A stretch of DNA of 64,000 nt, from assembly GCA_002354805.1 (NCBI GenBank), contig DEMH01000010.1, positions 165,293 through 229,292 on the forward strand, in the 5' to 3' direction. The stretch's first letter is position 1. Every line of letters starts with the position of its first letter. The position numbers and the translations under genes are program-made. Shown here piece by piece: positions 16,170 through 24,724 of this stretch. The notes beneath the pieces were generated by a model. It made no database searches. It was not told where the DNA came from and saw nothing but the letters and a program-made list of their open reading frames with translations. Source of the DNA: Gammaproteobacteria bacterium UBA2675. GTDB lineage: Bacteria; Pseudomonadota; Gammaproteobacteria; Pseudomonadales; Pseudohongiellaceae.

Positions 16170-19100
16170 ATGCTAGTTCTTCCCGGCAGCACCGCTCATT
16201 CCGACTTCAGACTTCGCAAACTGCTCCGCGGCGTTCAGCAGGACCTGCCAGCAGTAACGGCAATTCACTCGCGATTTGTCCATCTGGTTGACTGCGACGC
16301 ACCCATGGCAAGCGAGCAGCTGGAGATTCTGGGACAGTTACTTGCTTATGGCGACATGGCAGAAGAAACGCAGGGCAGTGCCCAGGGCGTGTACCGGCTG
16401 GTTGTGCCGCGCCCGGGCACCATCTCGCCCTGGTCGAGCAAGGCGACTGACATTGTCCGCAATTGTGGTCTGACAGACGTTGCCCGCCTGGAGCGCGGCA
16501 TTGAATGGCATGTCACGGTCGAAGGCTCGCTGAGCGATGATGAGCTGATACTGCTTGATACCCACCTGCACGACAAGATGACCCAGGCCGTCCTGAATGA
16601 AGTGGAGCAGGCCGCTCAGCTGTTTACCCATGCCGAGCCGGCCGCCATGGCGCAGGTTGATGTGCTGGGCAAGGGCCGTCAGGCGCTGGTGAGCGCCAAC
16701 CGTGAGCTCGGTCTGGCGCTGGCCGATGATGAAATCGATTATTTGGTGGAGGCCTTCACTAACCTTGGCCGAAATCCCAACGATGTAGAGCTGATGATGT
16801 TTGCTCAGGCCAATTCCGAGCATTGCCGGCACAAGATATTTAACGCCAGCTGGACTATCGATGGCATAGATCAGGATCTGTCGCTGTTTGCCATGATCCG
16901 CAACACGCACGCCAAATCTCCGGACAACGTTCTGTCTGCCTACAAGGACAATGCGGCCGTCATGAGTGGCAGCGTTGCGGGGCGTTTTTTCCCGCAGCCG
17001 CTCACGCATGAATACACCTATACAGAGGAACCCATCCACATTCTCATGAAGGTGGAGACACATAATCACCCGACCGCCATCGCGCCATTCCCGGGCGCGG
17101 CAACCGGCAGCGGTGGTGAAATCCGTGACGAAGGTGCTACCGGCACAGGCGCCAAACCCAAAGCGGGTCTGTGCGGTTTCAGCGTGTCCAATCTGCGCAT
17201 ACCGGCATTGCCACAGCCCTGGGAAGAAGATTTCGGTCGCCCGCCGCACATCGTCTCGGCACTGGATATCATGCTGGAAGGTCCGATTGGTGCGGCTGCC
17301 TTCAATAACGAATTTGGCCGGCCCAATCTCTGCGGTTATTTCCGTACCTATGAGGAGTCGGTGCCTGCGGTAGATGGCAATGAAGTGCGTGGTTACCACA
17401 AGCCCATCATGATTGCTGGTGGTATCGGCAATATTCGTGAGTCGCATGTGCAGAAGCAGCCCTTTGCGCCAGGGGCCAGACTGATCGTGCTGGGCGGTCC
17501 GGCCATGCTGATCGGGCTCGGTGGCGGTGCGGCCTCGTCGATGGCAGCCGGATCCGGCAGTGCCGATCTGGATTTTGCCTCTGTGCAGCGCGAAAACCCG
17601 GAAATCGAACGTCGCTGCCAGGAAGTCATCGATCGCTGCTGGCAGATGGGCGACAACAATCCGATTGCCTTCATTCACGACGTCGGTGCCGGTGGCCTGT
17701 CCAACGCGCTGCCCGAGCTGGTTAAAGACGGCGAGCGTGGTGGTCGTTTTGATCTGCGTCAGGTGCCGAACGCGGAATCGGGCATGTCGCCACTGGAAAT
17801 CTGGTGTAACGAAGCACAGGAGCGTTATGTGCTGGCGGTTATGCCCGATCGTCTGGCCGACTTCGAAGCCATCTGCAAACGTGAACGTTGCCCCTTCGCG
17901 GTAGTGGGTGAGGCGACTGAAGAGAAACATATTGCGCTGGACGACAGCCACTTCGGCAACCGTCCGATTGACCTGCCGATGTCAGTGCTGTTTGGCAAAC
18001 CCCCGCGTATGCACCGCGATGTGCGCAGCGAGACGGTACGCACCGTGGGACTGGATACGGCCCAGATTGAGCTCGATGATGCGCTTGAGCGGGTGTTGAG
18101 TCTGCCAGCAGTCGCCAGCAAGAATTTCCTGATTACCATTGGCGACCGCACCGTAACCGGTCTGGTGTCACGCGACCAGATGGTTGGGCCCTGGCAGGTA
18201 CCGGTGGCTGATGCCGCCGTGACAGCCGCCTCTTTCGACAGCTATGCCGGTGAAGCCATGGCCATGGGCGAGCGAACGCCGATCGCACTGCTGGATGCGC
18301 CCGCATCAGGTCGCATGGCGGTTGCTGAAGCCATCACCAATATCGCCTCGGCCAGCATCAGGGACATTCGTGATATCAAACTGTCGGCAAACTGGATGGT
18401 GGCGGCTGGTCACACCGGAGAGGATGCGCGCCTGTACGAGACCGTTCGCGCGGTAGGTATGGAGCTGTGCCCGGCGCTGGGTATCTGTATTCCGGTCGGC
18501 AAGGACTCTATGTCCATGCGCACGGTCTGGAAGGAGAACGGCGAGGCAAAGAGCAACACCGCACCGTTGTCATTGATAGTGTCGGCCTTTGCGCCGGTTC
18601 AGGATGTACGCAGGACCATCACCCCACAGCTGAGGCTGGAGCGGGGCGATACCGAGCTGCTGTTGCTGGATCTGGGGCGTGGCCGCAACCGCATGGGCGG
18701 CTCGGCGCTGGCGCAGGTTTACCGCGAGCTCGGTGAAACACCAGCCGACCTGGACAGTCCTGAAGATCTGAAAAATTTCTTTGGTCTGATCCAGCAGCTT
18801 AACGCCGACGGCCTGCTGCTGGCCTATCACGACCGCTCTGATGGCGGTCTGATCACGACATTGCTGGAGATGGCGTTTGCGGGACACTGTGGTCTGGATA
18901 TCCAGCTGGCGGAGCTGCTCTCCTCGGATCAGGACGTTCAGCCTACGGAGATAGACGTGCTGTTCAACGAAGAACCAGGCGCCGTGCTGCAGGTGTCGTC
19001 GGCGCAGCTGAACCAGGTTATCAGCCTGGTCGAAGAGTTTGGCCTGTCCGACTGTGCCTGTGTACTCGGCCGGCCAGTAGCTGGCGACCAGATTCGCATT

Positions 19101-20090
19101 TTCAATTCAGGGCGCCTGCTGCTCGACACCACACGCACACATTGCCAGCAGGTCTGGGCCCGCACCAGTTACGAAATGCAGGCCTTGCGGGACAATCCGG
19201 AGTGTGCCGAGCAGGAATACGAACGCCTTGCTGACAAAAAAGACCCGGGCCTGCATGCGCGACTCAGCTTTGATGTGAACGAGAATATTTCTGCGCCGTA
19301 CATAAATACCGGCGTACGTCCCGCCGTAGCCGTCCTGCGTGAGCAGGGCGTAAATGGTCATGTGGAAATGGCAGCGGCGTTTGATCGAGCCGGTTTCAAG
19401 GCTGTTGATGTGCACATGAGTGATCTGCTCAGCGGCGCCGTAGCTCTGGATGCGTTCAACGTACTGGCCGCCTGCGGCGGCTTCTCTTACGGCGACGTGC
19501 TGGGAGCCGGCGGTGGCTGGGCCAAGTCTGTGCTGTTTAATGAACCACTGCGACGCCAGTTTGAAGCCTTCTTCAAACGAGACAACACACTGTCGCTGGG
19601 CATCTGCAATGGCTGTCAGATGATGTCATTGCTGCACGAGCTGATCCCGGGCGCGGAGAACTGGCCGCGCTTCGAACGCAATCGTTCTGAGCAGTTTGAG
19701 GCTCGTGTCAGTCTGCTGAAGGTACCAGATTCACCCTCGGTGTTTTTCACCGGCATGAAAGATTCTGTATTCCCGGTTGCCGTGGCGCATGGAGAAGGGC
19801 GGGCGCAGTTCGCTGACGCCACCCAGCGCGCGCAGTTGAAGGCTGCATCAGGCATTGCCGTTGCCTACGTAGACAACTATGGTGAAGTGACGGAGCACTA
19901 CCCCGAGAATCCCAACGGTTCGCCAGCCGGCATTGCCGGAGTCTGCAGTCGCGATGGACGTGTCACCATCATGATGCCGCACCCGGAGCGTGTGTTCCGT
20001 GCCGTACAGAACTCATGGCATCCGGCGGAGTGGCAGGAAGACGCCCCGACGCTGAGAATGTTCCGTAACGCCCGAGCCTGGTTGAAGTAA
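16170..20090 (+). CDS. purL: Phosphoribosylformylglycinamidine synthase (single-chain)
   Basis: 1306 residues from the ATG at 16170; the 22 codons upstream in frame lack similarity to PurL and MLVLPGS is the usual opening. It makes formylglycinamidine ribonucleotide from FGAR, ATP and glutamine in purine synthesis. The domain order is the large gammaproteobacterial form: N-terminal PurS-like part, linker, two AIR-synthase halves (MKVETHNHPTAIAPFPGAATG; HDVGAGGLSNALPELV; ATP/ADP site) and a C-terminal glutaminase with GGFSYGDVLGAGGGWA, catalytic Cys in LGICNGCQMM and the His-Glu pair in MMPHPERVFR. E. coli PurL has 1295 residues. The stop overlaps the start of the next gene by one base. Confidence 0.97.
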   Translation: MLVLPGSTAHSDFRLRKLLRGVQQDLPAVTAIHSRFVHLVDCDAPMASEQLEILGQLLAYGDMAEETQGSAQGVYRLVVPRPGTISPWSSKATDIVRNCGLTDVARLERGIEWHVTVEGSLSDDELILLDTHLHDKMTQAVLNEVEQAAQLFTHAEPAAMAQVDVLGKGRQALVSANRELGLALADDEIDYLVEAFTNLGRNPNDVELMMFAQANSEHCRHKIFNASWTIDGIDQDLSLFAMIRNTHAKSPDNVLSAYKDNAAVMSGSVAGRFFPQPLTHEYTYTEEPIHILMKVETHNHPTAIAPFPGAATGSGGEIRDEGATGTGAKPKAGLCGFSVSNLRIPALPQPWEEDFGRPPHIVSALDIMLEGPIGAAAFNNEFGRPNLCGYFRTYEESVPAVDGNEVRGYHKPIMIAGGIGNIRESHVQKQPFAPGARLIVLGGPAMLIGLGGGAASSMAAGSGSADLDFASVQRENPEIERRCQEVIDRCWQMGDNNPIAFIHDVGAGGLSNALPELVKDGERGGRFDLRQVPNAESGMSPLEIWCNEAQERYVLAVMPDRLADFEAICKRERCPFAVVGEATEEKHIALDDSHFGNRPIDLPMSVLFGKPPRMHRDVRSETVRTVGLDTAQIELDDALERVLSLPAVASKNFLITIGDRTVTGLVSRDQMVGPWQVPVADAAVTAASFDSYAGEAMAMGERTPIALLDAPASGRMAVAEAITNIASASIRDIRDIKLSANWMVAAGHTGEDARLYETVRAVGMELCPALGICIPVGKDSMSMRTVWKENGEAKSNTAPLSLIVSAFAPVQDVRRTITPQLRLERGDTELLLLDLGRGRNRMGGSALAQVYRELGETPADLDSPEDLKNFFGLIQQLNADGLLLAYHDRSDGGLITTLLEMAFAGHCGLDIQLAELLSSDQDVQPTEIDVLFNEEPGAVLQVSSAQLNQVISLVEEFGLSDCACVLGRPVAGDQIRIFNSGRLLLDTTRTHCQQVWARTSYEMQALRDNPECAEQEYERLADKKDPGLHARLSFDVNENISAPYINTGVRPAVAVLREQGVNGHVEMAAAFDRAGFKAVDVHMSDLLSGAVALDAFNVLAACGGFSYGDVLGAGGGWAKSVLFNEPLRRQFEAFFKRDNTLSLGICNGCQMMSLLHELIPGAENWPRFERNRSEQFEARVSLLKVPDSPSVFFTGMKDSVFPVAVAHGEGRAQFADATQRAQLKAASGIAVAYVDNYGEVTEHYPENPNGSPAGIAGVCSRDGRVTIMMPHPERVFRAVQNSWHPAEWQEDAPTLRMFRNARAWLK

Positions 20091-20401
20091 TGCTGAAACT
20101 GACTTTTTACGTGCCCGAGTCCCATCTTGAACCGGTCAAGCAGGCTGTGTTCGAGGCGGGTGCAGGCCGTATTGGCGATTATGACAGCTGTTGCTGGCTG
20201 GTCGCCGGTCAGGGCCAGTTCCGGCCACTGGATGGTGCCAATCCCTTTATTGGTTCGCAGGGTGAGCTGGAGACGGTCAGTGAGTACCGTGTGGAGATGA
20301 TTTGTACGGAAACCTGTGTCGAGGCGGCCATCAAGGCACTGAAAGCGTCCCATCCCTACGAAGAACCTGCCTACGATGTCGTGGCGCTGCTGCCGTACTG
20401 A
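20090..20401 (+). CDS. NIF3/YqfO insert-domain-like small protein
   Basis: 103 residues whose ATG overlaps the purL stop (TAATG), so translation is coupled. The sequence LTFYVPESHLEPVKQAVFEAGAGRIGDYDSC and SHPYEEPAYDVVAL matches the CutA/PII-like domain inserted in YqfO-type NIF3 proteins, here as a stand-alone protein. Stand-alone copies are frequent in gammaproteobacteria; no biochemical role is proven. The fold suggests small-ligand or metal sensing. Confidence 0.82.
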   Translation: MLKLTFYVPESHLEPVKQAVFEAGAGRIGDYDSCCWLVAGQGQFRPLDGANPFIGSQGELETVSEYRVEMICTETCVEAAIKALKASHPYEEPAYDVVALLPY

Positions 20402-20493
20402 CCAGTCTCACCGAGTCGGCTCACTGCTGACGGCATAACTGAATACATTCATCCCCAACTTATGACGCTTTGTCGCAGTTGTGACACAATTTG

Positions 20494-20523
20494 TTGCAGG
20501 TTCCAGGTTTGGTGACGTATGAT
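20494..20523 (+). promoter_or_regulatory. Promoter of the GGA-rich non-coding RNA
   Basis: TTGCAG (20494-20499) and TATGAT (20518-20523) at 18-base spacing give a good sigma-70 promoter with expected start near 20530. A short palindrome TTGTGACACAA at 20479-20489 lies just upstream and could bind an activator; it does not fit the usual GacA site. No ORF follows on this strand. Confidence 0.6.
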
Positions 20524-20530
20524 CGGCCCC

Positions 20531-20732
20531 GAGTAGCGACAAGACTACCATCAAGGGGACGCAAGCCGAGCCAGGTACGAAATGCGCCAAGCGAGGCAAA
20601 GCCCGCCATGCAGGGAGCTCAAGGATAAAGAGCGGTTCTTCCGGCCGCTGGGTAAACGGACATTACACGCAGGATGCGAGCAGGACGCAAACGGCCGCGC
20701 AGGGACGCAGAGGCCAACTGCCAACAATGCAG
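20531..20732 (+). ncRNA. Candidate CsrB/RsmZ-like CsrA-sequestering RNA
   Basis: About 200 non-coding bases behind a good promoter and ending before the convergent Nudix gene. Seven GGA motifs lie at 20557, 20614, 20623, 20658, 20672, 20683 and 20703, several as CAGGATG, CAGGACG and CAGGGACG, the repeat style of CsrB and Rsm RNAs. Some are in hairpin loops: GCTC/GAGC around AAGGATAAA (20617-20633), CGC/GCG around AGGAT (20668-20678) and a GGCC-GCG stem around CAGGGA (20693-20715). csrA is encoded at 44601. No T-rich terminator is obvious; a 5-bp stem ACTGC/GCAGT followed by CTTT ends near 20738. Identity is inferred from motif density and shape. Confidence 0.6.
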
Positions 20733-20736
20733 TCTT

Positions 20737-21315
20737 TCAGCTCTGGCTGATCAACTGAATATCCGCCTTTCTCTCTGGCGAATACCTCACATCAAACATC
20801 CTCACCGGATAGTGCTGTTTGCGTCTATCCTCGAAGTACAGCTCCAGCGTCTTTCGAACGACGGCAAAGGCTATGTTGTCCCAGGGCACTTCGTGCTCTC
20901 TGAACAGTTTGACTTCAAGGCTTTCCTCACCGGGGTCGAAGTCCAGGCTGGCAAGATCCGCGCGGAAAAACACATATACCTGATTAATTACAGGCAGGTT
21001 GAACAGCGCATACAGGCTGTCTGAGGGCAGTTGCAGCCTGGCACCAGCTTCCTCGTGGGTTTCCCGGATGGCGCCTTCCAGAGTGGTCTCACCATTCTCC
21101 AGAAAGCCGGCAGGCAGCGTCCAGTAGCCTTTGCGGGGCTCAATGGCCCGTCGGCACAACAGAACCTGATCCTGCCACACTGGCAGTGTGCCCACGACGT
21201 TGTTGGGGTTCTGATAATAAACCTTGTCACAGGGGAGGCAGCAATAACGCAGCTTGTCATCGCCGGGCGGTATGTGATGTGTTATCGGGCCGGCACATTG
21301 AGGGCAAAATTTCAT
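20737..21315 (-). CDS. Nudix hydrolase with N-terminal zinc ribbon
   Basis: 192 residues. A short zinc-ribbon (Cys4, Cys7, Cys26 and Cys29 in MKFCPQC...YCCLPC) precedes a Nudix domain with the full box GFLENGETTLEGAIRETHEEAG, read as GX5EX7REXXEEXG. The arrangement recalls NudC-like and ADP-ribose pyrophosphatase-like enzymes, which hydrolyse nucleoside diphosphate derivatives; the substrate is not predictable. It is the last gene of the leftward psp transcript, 43 bases after the DUF3135 gene, but need not be functionally linked. Confidence 0.88.
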   Translation of the reverse strand: MKFCPQCAGPITHHIPPGDDKLRYCCLPCDKVYYQNPNNVVGTLPVWQDQVLLCRRAIEPRKGYWTLPAGFLENGETTLEGAIRETHEEAGARLQLPSDSLYALFNLPVINQVYVFFRADLASLDFDPGEESLEVKLFREHEVPWDNIAFAVVRKTLELYFEDRRKQHYPVRMFDVRYSPERKADIQLISQS

Positions 21316-21358
21316 GAAATATCAGGCAGTAACCGTTGACGCTGAATTGGCGGCACGC

Positions 21359-21724
21359 TCAGTGTCTGGTAGGCGTGCCGGGTGTATCGTTTTGCTTTCT
21401 GGCAGCAGAATCGAGGGGCAGAATATCAGCTTTCGGGCCGCCTTGTCTCGCTTTGACAGCGTCGATCGGGTTGTTGAGGCAGAAGTTCAGTTCAGAGAAC
21501 GAGTCCTGCATCATGTTGGAAAGCTTCAGAAAGGCGGCAGTTGGATTGCCAGCGCGGCGCAGCTCCATGTTGATTCTGAACTGCAGTCCGGCCAGGCGGC
21601 GCTGAGTGTCGGAAGAGGCTGAGGCGACCAGTTCCGAGGTCAGTTTGTTGCGCAACCGGTCCAGTGCATCGGGGTCTTCCCGATGCATGGCCAGCAAGGT
21701 ATCGAAGTCCGGCAGTTTTGCCAT
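21359..21724 (-). CDS. DUF3135 family protein
   Basis: 121 residues, soluble and largely helical. The opening LPDFDTLLAMHREDPDALDRLR and the central RRLAGLQFRINMELRRAGNP are typical of DUF3135, a small cytoplasmic family of gammaproteobacteria without known function. It starts six bases after the pspC stop and is surely co-transcribed with the psp genes. The low-complexity C-terminus after about residue 95 is probably disordered. Confidence 0.8.
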   Translation of the reverse strand: MAKLPDFDTLLAMHREDPDALDRLRNKLTSELVASASSDTQRRLAGLQFRINMELRRAGNPTAAFLKLSNMMQDSFSELNFCLNNPIDAVKARQGGPKADILPLDSAARKQNDTPGTPTRH

Positions 21725-21730
21725 GGCCGA

Positions 21731-22477
21731 TCAGATCCTGTTGATTTCACAATGCAACCGGAACTGCTTGGATGTGATAAACGCTTCAACTTCCTGTAAG
21801 CGCTGTTCTGTGGCTCGCAGATTGTTGACACAATCGTCAACGTTTGCTTTGTATTGCGCAGCTTCTGCGGCTCTATCCTGCGTTCTCTGGGTGCCCTGAG
21901 TTCCTTTTTTACTTACTTTGGGCTCCTTGTCAAGCACAATCCAGAGGATCACATATGCCCAGAGAGTCAGACCTCCCACGATAAACAACGACAGGAAGGT
22001 AATCAGGCGCACCAGGAAGGTACTGATACCCAGGTAATCCGCAATCCCTGCACAGACACCGGCTATACGCACATTGCGTCGGCTGCGGTAGAACGGGCGC
22101 TTCAGATTGAATCGACCTGTCCCTGTTGCTTCCTGCGCGGGCTCACTTTCTACCCTGTCATCAGTGGGCCTGTAGCCCGCTTCGCGTTCAGCTTCGCGCA
22201 TGACTGCTTCTGTGTCATCGCGCTTGCGGGAGATTGCGGCTTTCAGTCGGGCAGGTCGCTCTTCATCTTCGATCAGCCAGTACAGCAGAAAGTAGGCGAT
22301 CAGCAGAATCGGAGAGACCAGACAGGCAATCAGGTAGATGACACGAACCAGAGCCGCCGGTACTTCCAGGTATCGCGCAAATCCAGCGCAGACACCCAGC
22401 AGTTTGCGGTTATCCCGGTCCAGCGCCAGTTTCGGGCGTGGGCGGGTGAAGGCGCCTTGATCATTTTGACTGCTCAT
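21731..22477 (-). CDS. pspC: PspC-domain membrane protein with two PspC repeats
   Basis: 248 residues from the ATG complementary to 22475-22477, preceded by GGAGGG and overlapping pspB by 17 bases. Two PspC domains are in tandem: residues 16-70 (KLALDRDNRKLLGVCAGFARYL then a TM helix) and about 130-190 (RSRRNVRIAGVCAGIADYLG then a TM helix). E. coli PspC has one such domain and 119 residues, so this is a duplicated form. The C-terminal 60 residues are charged and helical, likely a coiled coil. PspC with PspB senses inner-membrane stress and signals to PspA. Confidence 0.88.
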   Translation of the reverse strand: MSSQNDQGAFTRPRPKLALDRDNRKLLGVCAGFARYLEVPAALVRVIYLIACLVSPILLIAYFLLYWLIEDEERPARLKAAISRKRDDTEAVMREAEREAGYRPTDDRVESEPAQEATGTGRFNLKRPFYRSRRNVRIAGVCAGIADYLGISTFLVRLITFLSLFIVGGLTLWAYVILWIVLDKEPKVSKKGTQGTQRTQDRAAEAAQYKANVDDCVNNLRATEQRLQEVEAFITSKQFRLHCEINRI

Positions 22478-22697
22478 GCTGTTCCCTCCAGCCCGGCACC
22501 TCAGCGTCGAGTATCGCTTCCAGCGTGTCGATACGCTGGTTCATCGTATCCGCCAACTTACTCAGCTCATTCAGAGTGTAGGTCTGAGCGGCAGCCGGCA
22601 ATTGCTTCTCCTTGCGCCGGTACAGCAGAACCACCCAGATTGTCACGAATGTGCCGCCAATGGAGACGAGCGCTATGACAAATTCAAAGAATTCCAT
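22461..22697 (-). CDS. pspB: PspB-like envelope stress protein
   Basis: 78 residues, the usual PspB length, with one N-terminal transmembrane helix (FVIALVSIGGTFVTIWVVLLY), a basic stop-transfer RRKEK and then a short amphipathic helix TLNELSKLADTMNQRIDTLEAIL. PspB acts with PspC to relay membrane damage. It lies 12 bases after pspA and overlaps pspC. The sequence is diverged, so the call leans on size, topology and position. Confidence 0.8.
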   Translation of the reverse strand: MEFFEFVIALVSIGGTFVTIWVVLLYRRKEKQLPAAAQTYTLNELSKLADTMNQRIDTLEAILDAEVPGWREQHEQSK

Positions 22698-22709
22698 GAC
22701 CGGGGTCCT

Positions 22710-23369
22710 TTACTGTTTGTTCAGTTTGGCTTTGATGCTTTCCAGCTCCTGATCGATCTTTTCCCGATTTGCCAGCTCTTCAAACTCATCGGCAAGGCCA
22801 CGTTGTTTGATGTTCATGCTGTCTACCTGGCCTTCCATCAGGTCGATCTTGCGCTCGTAATACTCGAACTTGTTCATGGCGCTGTCAATACTGGTGCTGT
22901 GCAGCTTCTGATTGACATCCACGCGTGACTGAGCGGCACTGGTGCGCATCAGCAGAGTCTTCTGACGTGCGCGGGCATCAGTCAGTTTGGCCTGCAGCTG
23001 TTCAATCTCGGTGCTGAGCTTGTCCAGCGTGTCATCCAGCTTGACCAGTTCGCTTTCCAGCATCGTAATGGTGGTGTGAACAGAGGCCTTTTCGACCAGT
23101 GCCGCCCGGGCCAGATCTTCACGATCCTTGCCCAGTGCCAATTCGGCCTTGGCTTCCCAGTCGGCGGCCTGACGACGCAACTGCTCAATGCGGCGATTGA
23201 CGGTTTTCTTTTCGGCGATCACTTTGGCGGTGTTGCTGCGCACCTCCACCAAGGTCTCTTCCATTTCCTGAATCATCATGCGAATCATTTTCTCCGGATT
23301 CTCAGCCTTATCCAGAATGGCGCTGATGTTGGAGTTAATGATGTCGCTCAAGCGTGAGAAGATACCCAT
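22710..23369 (-). CDS. pspA: Phage shock protein A
   Basis: 219 residues starting MGIFSRLSDIINSNISAILDKAENPEKMI, the amphipathic helix typical of PspA/IM30, followed by long coiled-coil helices with EMEETLVEVRSNTAKVIAEKK. PspA is an ESCRT-III-like protein that binds stressed inner membrane and also inhibits PspF. It is the first gene of a five-gene leftward operon (pspA, pspB, pspC, DUF3135, Nudix) read from a sigma-54 promoter about 75 bases upstream, with divergent pspF beyond it. Length is close to the 222 of E. coli. Confidence 0.96.
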   Translation of the reverse strand: MGIFSRLSDIINSNISAILDKAENPEKMIRMMIQEMEETLVEVRSNTAKVIAEKKTVNRRIEQLRRQAADWEAKAELALGKDREDLARAALVEKASVHTTITMLESELVKLDDTLDKLSTEIEQLQAKLTDARARQKTLLMRTSAAQSRVDVNQKLHSTSIDSAMNKFEYYERKIDLMEGQVDSMNIKQRGLADEFEELANREKIDQELESIKAKLNKQ

Positions 23370-23440
23370 ATTGTCTTACCTCTGAAATAGTGTTGGTGTT
23401 TCAGTGCATCCTTGGGTGCGACTGTGTTCCACACTGTGGT

Positions 23441-23458
23441 GAGCAGGTTCTGTGCCAG
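23441..23458 (-). promoter_or_regulatory. Sigma-54 promoter of the psp operon
   Basis: On the minus strand TGGCAC-AGAAC-CTGC fits the -24/-12 consensus TGGCAC-N5-TTGC with one mismatch; the GG and GC elements are correctly spaced. It is about 75 bases before pspA. The AT-rich stretch at 23460-23530 between it and pspF is where PspF enhancer sites and an IHF bend would be expected. Confidence 0.82.
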
Positions 23459-23618
23459 TTTTTGATAATAATCATAAAGCATTGAAAAGTAAGTTAATAA
23501 ATATTTTTTGCTGGTTCTAAGTCGTTTGCTCTATTGGTTGTTTGAGTCAATAAGTGGTATTTTTCGCGACATGTTGGTCTGAGCTTGATTTCAGACCATA
23601 AGAAACAGGAGAGTTTCG

Positions 23619-24674
23619 GTGTCTGACGATATTTCCCTTCCGCGTATGATAGGCGAATCTGCCTGTTTTCTGGAAATGCAGGAGCACGTCTCGCAGGTTG
23701 CGCCGCTTAATAAGCCGGTTTTGATCGTGGGTGAGCGGGGCACAGGTAAGGAGCTGATTGCAGCGCGTCTGCACTATCTCTCCAGCCGCTGGCAAAACAA
23801 CTTCCTTAAAATCAATTGTGCGGCCCTCAGTGAGTCATTACTCGAGGCGCAGCTGTTTGGTCACGAAAGTGGCGCCTTTACGGGTGCCGCCGGACAGCGC
23901 AAAGGTTTTTTCGAGCGTGCTGATGGCGGCACACTGTTCCTCGACGAGCTGGCGAATACCTCGATGATGGTCCAGGAGAAGATCCTCCGGGTGATCGAAT
24001 ACGGCGAGTTTGAGCGCCTCGGTGGCAATCAGACCCTGACCGTGGACGTGCGACTGATAGCAGCCACCAATGAGGACCTTCCGGCCTTGGGAAGGGCCGG
24101 CAAATTCCGTGAAGACCTGATCGATCGTCTGTCATTCGATGTCATCACCTTGCCGCCGCTGCGTGCCCGATCAGACGATATCATCGTGCTGGCCGAACAC
24201 TTTGCGGTAGCCATGGTAAAAGAGCTGGGGCTGGACTACTTTGCCGGTTTCACTGACGGCGTCATTCAGCAGATGCTCAAATACAGCTGGCCCGGCAATA
24301 TCCGCGAGTTGAAGAACGTTGTTGAGCGTGCGGTCTATCAGCATCCCGGGAAAACGGTCAGCCGTCTGGTATTCAACCCCTTTGAATCTCCCTACCGGCC
24401 CACGGTGTCGCCAGTGCGGGCGGCACAATCCAGTGGTGATGAATCCATGCCGGCTGTGACGGACAGCGCGTCTGCGCCTGCACCAGCAGCAAACATTGCC
24501 GGCTGGAATGCTGAGCCGCTGGATTTCAGGCAGCACATGCAGGACTACGAGACAGACATGCTGAAAAAAGCGCTGGAACACTGCCAGTTTAATCAGCGCA
24601 AGACAGCAGAGTTTCTTAACCTGAGCTATCACCAGTTGCGCGGTTATCTCAGGAAGTACGATCTGATTTCCTGA
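23619..24674 (+). CDS. pspF: psp operon transcriptional activator
   Basis: 351 residues from a GTG at 23619 with AGGAGAG upstream. It is a sigma-54 enhancer-binding protein that starts directly with the AAA+ domain, as PspF does: Walker A GERGTGKE, the sigma-54 contact loop GAFTGA, Walker B GGTLFLDEL and the arginine-finger segment FREDLIDRL. The C-terminus is a Fis-like helix-turn-helix (NQRKTAEFLNLSYHQLRGYLRKY). A Pro/Ala/Ser-rich linker at about 255-300 is longer than in E. coli PspF (325 residues). Divergent from pspA, whose product normally inhibits it. Confidence 0.95.
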   Translation: MSDDISLPRMIGESACFLEMQEHVSQVAPLNKPVLIVGERGTGKELIAARLHYLSSRWQNNFLKINCAALSESLLEAQLFGHESGAFTGAAGQRKGFFERADGGTLFLDELANTSMMVQEKILRVIEYGEFERLGGNQTLTVDVRLIAATNEDLPALGRAGKFREDLIDRLSFDVITLPPLRARSDDIIVLAEHFAVAMVKELGLDYFAGFTDGVIQQMLKYSWPGNIRELKNVVERAVYQHPGKTVSRLVFNPFESPYRPTVSPVRAAQSSGDESMPAVTDSASAPAPAANIAGWNAEPLDFRQHMQDYETDMLKKALEHCQFNQRKTAEFLNLSYHQLRGYLRKYDLIS

Positions 24675-24724
24675 AAGTTAAGGCGGTAAAAACATGAGGG
24701 TTCAGTTGCAGGCCGGATTGCAGA

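Noticed and set aside
16338..17951. 537-codon open frame on the minus strand inside purL
   Set aside because: Antisense shadow of a strongly conserved gene; it has no domain and no ribosome site.
20530..20720. Cyclic-di-GMP (GEMM) riboswitch, because of the repeated GGACGCAA...GCC
   Set aside because: No gene lies downstream on the same strand, the tetraloop-receptor layout is not seen, and the repeats fit CsrA-type GGA loops better.
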